Positions 6,880 to 10,210 of a stretch of DNA of 10,210 nt are shown here, piece after piece. Within the stretch, counting starts at the first letter, position 1. Every line of letters begins with the position of its first letter. A program made the position numbers and the translations under genes. Below the pieces are notes generated by a model. The model had not been told where the DNA came from. It saw only the letters and a list, made by a program, of their open reading frames with translations, and searched no databases. The stretch comes from Treponema sp. (GTDB lineage Bacteria; Spirochaetota; Spirochaetia; Treponematales; Breznakiellaceae). The stretch is from positions 1 to 10,210 of the forward strand of contig JAIRRF010000299.1 in NCBI GenBank assembly GCA_031256115.1, in the 5' to 3' direction.

Positions 6880-8841
6880 ATGGTTGATTTTGTCCAGCTT
6901 CAATATGCAATGAAAGAACGGCTGGAGCGGGACAGGACTATACGTATTATTGAAGCCGAAGGGGCTACCCTGGAAGAAGCAGTGGCGGAAGCTTCCACTT
7001 TGCTTAGCTTGCCGGTTCGTAATATTGAATACGAAATTGATGTAAAGGGTTTTGCCGGTTTTTTGGGTACCGGCAAAAAAAACTGGAGAATTAAAGCCTA
7101 CGAACGGGTTACCGCTGCTACTATTCAGGAAGAAAAGGAAGTTGCCGCTGAAGCCGCCGGGGAAGCTGCCAAAGCGGCGTTGATCAGAGACGGTGAAGCC
7201 TATCTGCATCTTCTTTACGATGGGGCTTACCTTAAAGTAATTCCTCCCGTAGCAGGGGGCAGCAAAGTTCATATTTATACGGTTACACAGTTAATAAACG
7301 ACCGGGTTGTTACTGATTGCGACATGGATCTGGTTAAGAAGATCATCGAAGAAGAAGCGGGAATGTATGTGAAAATCGGTAATTTCCAGCATAACCTTGT
7401 TAACGATGCCATAGCAACGGTGGACATAACCGCCGATGAAATGAAGGCGACTATTACCGTAAACCCGCCTGGAATGGGCGGCCGTGATATTTCTTTTGAT
7501 GCCTATACAGCTCTTTTACGGGCTAATAAAGTGTTTTTTGGAATTGATGAAGAAGCTCTTACTGCGTTTGCCGACAAACCCACTTACAAGGAGCCGGTTC
7601 AGGTCGCAGCGGGAATCCGGCCGGCCGATGGCAGAGACGCCTATATGCAGTTTAACTTTGAAACAGATCAAACCAAGGTACGCTTTCGCGAAGGCAGCCA
7701 CGGCCAGGTGGATTTTAAGGACCTTAATATAATTCAAAATGTGGTAGAAGGCCATCCCCTGGCGGTTAAAATTGCCGCAGAAAAGGGAACCACCGGCCGT
7801 ACCGTTACCGACAAAATGATTCCTGCCAAAAACGGCAAAGATATCGTACTTCCCGTGGGAAAAAATGTCCATGAAGCAGATGATGGTATTACGATTGTTG
7901 CCGACATGAGCGGTCAGGTTATCCTTTCGGCCGGCAAGATAAACGTAGAGCCGGTTCATTTGATCAAGGGAGATGTAAACATCAAAACCGGAAATATTAT
8001 TTTCCTGGGTACGGTGGTTGTTCACGGCAGTGTGCTTGAGGGGTATTCAGTTAAGGCATCCGGCAATATTGAGGTCCATGGCACAGTGGAAAAAGCAGAA
8101 TTGGATGCCGAGGGAGACATTATTGTTTTCCAGGGTATTACCGGATGCAACGATGGGACAATCCGGGCCGGCCGGTCCCTTTGGGCCAGATTTATTGAAA
8201 ACAGCCGGATAGATGCGGGAAATATGGTAATGGTTTCCGACGGGATCATCAATTCCCAAATAGAAGCAGATAAGCGCATTATATGTCTGGGTAAAAGAGC
8301 TGCCATTGTAGGGGGTCATTTGCGGGCATCTGAAGAGATCAACGCCAAAAGTATTGGAAGCCCCACCAGCGGTACAGAGACCATCTGTGAAGTAGGATTT
8401 GATCCAAAAAGCAAAGAACACCTTGAAGATTTTATTGCCAAAAAAGAAGAATCTGATAAACAAATGGAAGAAATACAACTTAATATCAGAACCCTATTAA
8501 ATATAAAAAAACAACGGAAAACTCTTCCCGATGACAAGGAAGCATATCTGAATGATCTTATGAACAGACAGAAAGAATTAGCCGGAGATCTTCAGAATAT
8601 CAAGGATGAAATCAAACAAACCCAAAATCTTCTTAATTCCCGCAAAGTCCGCGGCAAAGTTTCTGCATCCTCCAAGGTTTATCCCGGTGTAAAGGTGATT
8701 ATTCGGGATGTCAGAGAGGATGTTCGAAATGAATACCGCGCGGTTACTTTTGTTGTGGAAGACGGAATTATCCGGGTTACCAAATACGAAGAACCCGATG
8801 AAGAATCCAAGAAGGGACCCGATGGCCTTATCTCCGCTTGA
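6880..8841 (+). CDS. fapA: FapA/DUF342-family protein with N-terminal Jag-N domain
   Basis: FapA-family (DUF342) proteins are bactofilin-like beta-helical proteins; one in Vibrio is needed for normal polar flagellation. Residues about 18-75 resemble a Jag-N domain (EAEGATLEEAVAEA, then KGFAGFLGTGKK), as found in Jag/KhpB. Residues about 100-280 are the mixed alpha/beta FapA N-terminal region. Residues about 360-500 show the repeating beta-helix pattern (GDVNIKTGNI, VHGSVLEG, ASGNIEVHGTVE, then GGHLRASEEINAKSIGS). Residues about 510-593 are a charged coiled coil, followed by a short beta-rich end. At 653 residues it is complete. The ATG at 6880 has a G-run (6863-6868) 11 nt upstream; a second ATG at 6910 lacks a site. 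The 22-bp gap after fliA is the widest in the block. The domain calls are by eye; the exact cellular role is inference. Confidence 0.9.
   Translation: MVDFVQLQYAMKERLERDRTIRIIEAEGATLEEAVAEASTLLSLPVRNIEYEIDVKGFAGFLGTGKKNWRIKAYERVTAATIQEEKEVAAEAAGEAAKAALIRDGEAYLHLLYDGAYLKVIPPVAGGSKVHIYTVTQLINDRVVTDCDMDLVKKIIEEEAGMYVKIGNFQHNLVNDAIATVDITADEMKATITVNPPGMGGRDISFDAYTALLRANKVFFGIDEEALTAFADKPTYKEPVQVAAGIRPADGRDAYMQFNFETDQTKVRFREGSHGQVDFKDLNIIQNVVEGHPLAVKIAAEKGTTGRTVTDKMIPAKNGKDIVLPVGKNVHEADDGITIVADMSGQVILSAGKINVEPVHLIKGDVNIKTGNIIFLGTVVVHGSVLEGYSVKASGNIEVHGTVEKAELDAEGDIIVFQGITGCNDGTIRAGRSLWARFIENSRIDAGNMVMVSDGIINSQIEADKRIICLGKRAAIVGGHLRASEEINAKSIGSPTSGTETICEVGFDPKSKEHLEDFIAKKEESDKQMEEIQLNIRTLLNIKKQRKTLPDDKEAYLNDLMNRQKELAGDLQNIKDEIKQTQNLLNSRKVRGKVSASSKVYPGVKVIIRDVREDVRNEYRAVTFVVEDGIIRVTKYEEPDEESKKGPDGLISA
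8812..8817 (+). promoter_or_regulatory. Ribosome-binding site deciding the start at 8822
   Basis: AAGGGA lies 4 nt before the ATG at 8822. It sits inside the last codons of the FapA gene and supports the short, 20-bp-overlapping start over the upstream in-frame ATG at 8708, whose extra 38 codons would lie wholly over fapA. Confidence 0.65.
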
Positions 8842-9154
8842 TCTTCAAACTCTCTTTACTCAAATGGATAAGGTTGGAAAGCAGGAAGCAGCCCAGCGTG
8901 AAGGGGCGGCATTGCTTCAATCCATTCAACAGGCAAAACACCAACAACAAACTGATGAACGAATCAAATCGGTGAATGAAGCTCAGGATATGGGAGAAGG
9001 GACCGAAGAAATAAATGATAAAAACAGCGGGCGATCAGGGCGGGGAGACCGGCAGGATAAGGGAATTGAAGAGGCCGGTGAAAACGGAATTAATGAAAAA
9101 GATACTATAATTCGTGATCCCAATTTGGGGAAAAATATAGATCTTTCTTTTTAA
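8822..9154 (+). CDS. Small hydrophilic protein of unknown function, coupled to fapA
   Basis: I do not recognise this 110-residue protein. It begins MALSPLDLQTLFTQMDKVGK and continues as a predicted helix rich in Gln, Ala and Glu (about residues 5-55). A Gly/Asp/Asn/Arg-rich, probably disordered middle (about 56-92) follows, and it ends with IRDPNLGKNIDLSF. It has no signal peptide, no membrane segment and no cysteine. It overlaps the end of fapA by 20 bp, in another frame, with its own ribosome-binding site, so its translation is likely coupled to FapA. The ordered ends and disordered middle would suit an adaptor or regulator, but that is speculation. It ends 19 bp before the next gene. Confidence 0.8.
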   Translation: MALSPLDLQTLFTQMDKVGKQEAAQREGAALLQSIQQAKHQQQTDERIKSVNEAQDMGEGTEEINDKNSGRSGRGDRQDKGIEEAGENGINEKDTIIRDPNLGKNIDLSF

Positions 9155-9156
9155 AT

Positions 9157-9188
9157 CCGCCGCCAGGAGCGGCGTGTGTAAACGGCGG
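9157..9188 (+). promoter_or_regulatory. Alternative GC hairpins over the translation start of the last operon gene
   Basis: CGCCGC (9158-9163) pairs perfectly with GCGGCG (9169-9174) around the loop CAGGA. This places most of the ribosome-binding site AGGAG (9165-9169) in the loop and the first base of the GTG start (9174) in the stem. The overlapping CCGCCG (9157-9162) can instead pair with CGGCGG (9183-9188), just before the ATG at 9192. The two pairings exclude each other. No T-run follows, so it is not a terminator. A role in translation is inference. Confidence 0.35.
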
Positions 9189-9857
9189 TGTATGAATAGT
9201 TTTTTTATTGGTCTGGCCCTGGCTGTACTTTTATGGGTATTTTCCTTTTTATACTTTATTTCCTTTATCCGCCGCAGGACCAGCCCTGATCATATTCTTG
9301 CTATGCTTCAGGAAGAGGTTCAGCAGCTGGCCGCCATTATTGACGAAAAAACCGAACAGAACCTTCAATTGTTGGAAGAAAAAATTCGTTCTCTGCGGGA
9401 AATTTGTACCGAAGCAGAACGGCGTATCGCTGTTTACAACCGGGAACTGGAAAAGCGGGAACAGGAAATAAAAACTTTGTCCATAATAAAAGCACCGGTT
9501 AAGCCGGAAGTAAAAGGCCAAAAGATTCAGGACTATCCTGATTTGCAGGAAAATAATAAATTACACAGTGTTGATGTTAAAACTGCGGAAAAGGCATATA
9601 GGGTACAAACAAAACGGCCCCGGCATAAGCCGGTTTCCCCGCCTTCACCTTTATCAGAGCCGGCGGATTTGACTGAACCGGCAGTTATGCCGACAATTAC
9701 TCTGTCTAAAAACCCCCTGAATATTAAACCTCCCCCAATAAGAGACAGGATAGCAGAACTATATAAAGCCGGTTTTTCTCCGGATCTTATAGCAAAACGC
9801 CTGGGGCTTAAACTTGGGGAAGTAAAATTGTATGTTAATCTGGCTGAAAAACTTTAA
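9174..9857 (+). CDS. SwrB-like membrane-anchored coiled-coil protein with C-terminal helix-turn-helix-like motif
   Basis: The protein has one N-terminal membrane helix (about residues 10-32), then a basic RRR, a coiled coil (about 40-105, QEEVQQLAAIIDEK and onward), and a Pro/Lys-rich linker (about 110-185). A compact C-terminal motif follows (IAELYKAGFSPDLIAKRLGL, then KLGEVKLYVNLAEKL; about 190-227). This order matches Bacillus SwrB, which lies after sigD and activates flagellar export. The C-terminal pattern also resembles DUF6115-type proteins found near flagellar genes. The GTG at 9174 has AGGAG 4 nt upstream (227 residues). The ATG at 9192 would give 221 residues, with only a weak GGCGG nearby; I prefer GTG, at moderate certainty. 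Its 3' end overlaps the opposing gene by 23 bp. The SwrB link is by architecture and position, not by sequence search. Confidence 0.8.
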   Translation: MCKRRCMNSFFIGLALAVLLWVFSFLYFISFIRRRTSPDHILAMLQEEVQQLAAIIDEKTEQNLQLLEEKIRSLREICTEAERRIAVYNRELEKREQEIKTLSIIKAPVKPEVKGQKIQDYPDLQENNKLHSVDVKTAEKAYRVQTKRPRHKPVSPPSPLSEPADLTEPAVMPTITLSKNPLNIKPPPIRDRIAELYKAGFSPDLIAKRLGLKLGEVKLYVNLAEKL

Positions 9858-10209
9858 TTTGCGTTAAAACTTTTTTCCCGTCGGAAAGACCCGATTCATA
9901 GAGGCGGACGAGTTTTTCCACACTTTTTTCCATCCGGCTTACTTTATGATTCACCGGGGGCCTCAAGACCAGTGAGCGGCCCTGCCGTTCCTCCTCCTCT
10001 ATAAATTCCATGGTTGCGTTATAGGCTGATACCCGGCGGCCCAAGGCTGCGATAAGCCGGGGATATTTCCTGTAAAAAAGTTTCGGCGGGGGTTGAAACT
10101 CCTCCTGTTTACGGAACCCCGCAGGCTGAGTCAGTATTACAACGCTCCGTTCGAAGCCTTCAGCCTGGGCTTTTTTAATGGGAATAGCATCAACTATGGC
10201 CCCATCCAA
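9835..10209 (-). CDS. Patatin-like phospholipase, C-terminal part (cut by window edge)
   Basis: Patatin-like phospholipases are serine/aspartate acyl hydrolases. The 124 visible residues open with DGAIVDAIPIKKA, the DG[A/G] motif that supplies the catalytic aspartate. The typical core strand VVILTQPAGFRK follows. The rest is a helical C-terminal region (PPKLFYRKYPRLIAALGRR, then AYNATMEFIEEEERQG) of the kind seen in bacterial RssA/YjjU-type members. The glycine-rich oxyanion loop and GxSxG nucleophile would lie beyond the right edge and cannot be checked. The codon at the edge is TTG within an open frame, so it is probably not the start. It converges on the flagellar operon with a 23-bp 3' overlap and is probably an independent lipid-metabolism gene. 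Confidence 0.85.
   Translation of the reverse strand: MDGAIVDAIPIKKAQAEGFERSVVILTQPAGFRKQEEFQPPPKLFYRKYPRLIAALGRRVSAYNATMEFIEEEERQGRSLVLRPPVNHKVSRMEKSVEKLVRLYESGLSDGKKVLTQIKVFQPD
9847..9876. terminator. Weak AT-rich bidirectional terminator candidate between convergent genes
   Basis: TTTAA (9853-9857) pairs with TTAAA (9864-9868) around the loop TTTGCG. Beyond a small internal loop, AAAAA (9847-9851) faces TTTTTT (9871-9876), which gives a T-run on each strand. The symmetry and placement at the meeting point of two convergent genes fit a shared terminator. The stem has no G-C pair, so it would be weak. Confidence 0.25.
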
Positions 10210-10210
10210 A

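Noticed and set aside
7050..7078. Perfect 10-bp inverted repeat TTTTGCCGGT/ACCGGCAAAA
   Set aside because: It falls on codons for the conserved KGFAGFLGTGKK motif of the Jag-N domain and has no T-run after the stem on either strand, so chance from codon use explains it.
8708..8821. Upstream in-frame ATG that would extend the small protein by 38 residues
   Set aside because: It lies wholly within the end of fapA, and the ATG at 8822 has a good ribosome-binding site.
1..10210. CRISPR, tRNA, rRNA, insertion sequences, toxin-antitoxin or defence genes
   Set aside because: I looked for these and saw no spaced repeats, cloverleaf-like sequence, transposase motifs or defence domains.

Overview
The window looks like a spirochaete chromosome, most likely Treponema or a close relative. 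It carries the export-gate and placement end of a flagellar operon. The grounds are the gene order flhB-flhA-flhF-flhG-(membrane protein)-fliA-(FapA/DUF342 protein), the DTIGKSP form of the FlhF G3 loop, and a large FapA-type protein in the motility cluster. The genus assignment is inference from protein character and synteny recalled from memory; no database was searched.

Layout: positions 2-9857 are one tightly packed plus-strand block of nine genes. Gaps between genes are 1 to 22 bp, except one 20-bp overlap, so a single polycistronic transcript is likely. In order: flhB (5' end cut by the window), flhA, flhF, flhG, an uncharacterised protein with two membrane helices and an acidic tail, the flagellar sigma factor fliA (sigma-28/WhiG type), a Jag-N/FapA (DUF342) protein, a 110-residue hydrophilic protein of unknown function, and a membrane-anchored coiled-coil protein resembling Bacillus SwrB. 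A minus-strand gene enters from the right edge. It is the C-terminal part of a patatin-like phospholipase, and its 3' end overlaps the last operon gene by 23 bp. No stretch over 300 bases lacks a gene. I saw no tRNA, rRNA, CRISPR array or insertion sequence.

How the genes work together: FlhB and FlhA form the export gate of the flagellar type III secretion apparatus, and FlhB controls the switch in export substrate. FlhF (SRP-type GTPase) and FlhG (MinD-type ATPase) set flagellar number and position. This FlhG carries an N-terminal DQAxxLR motif of the kind that stimulates FlhF. FliA directs late flagellar transcription. FapA-family and SwrB-like proteins have been tied to flagellar placement and export activation in other bacteria, so the downstream genes probably belong to the same job.

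The main points beyond routine annotation are a pair of related GC-rich palindromes (one inside the flhF linker, one over the ribosome-binding site of the last gene), two terminator-like hairpins inside the gene before fliA, and three poorly known proteins built into a conserved flagellar operon. I see no clear new defence, mobile or biosynthetic system here.
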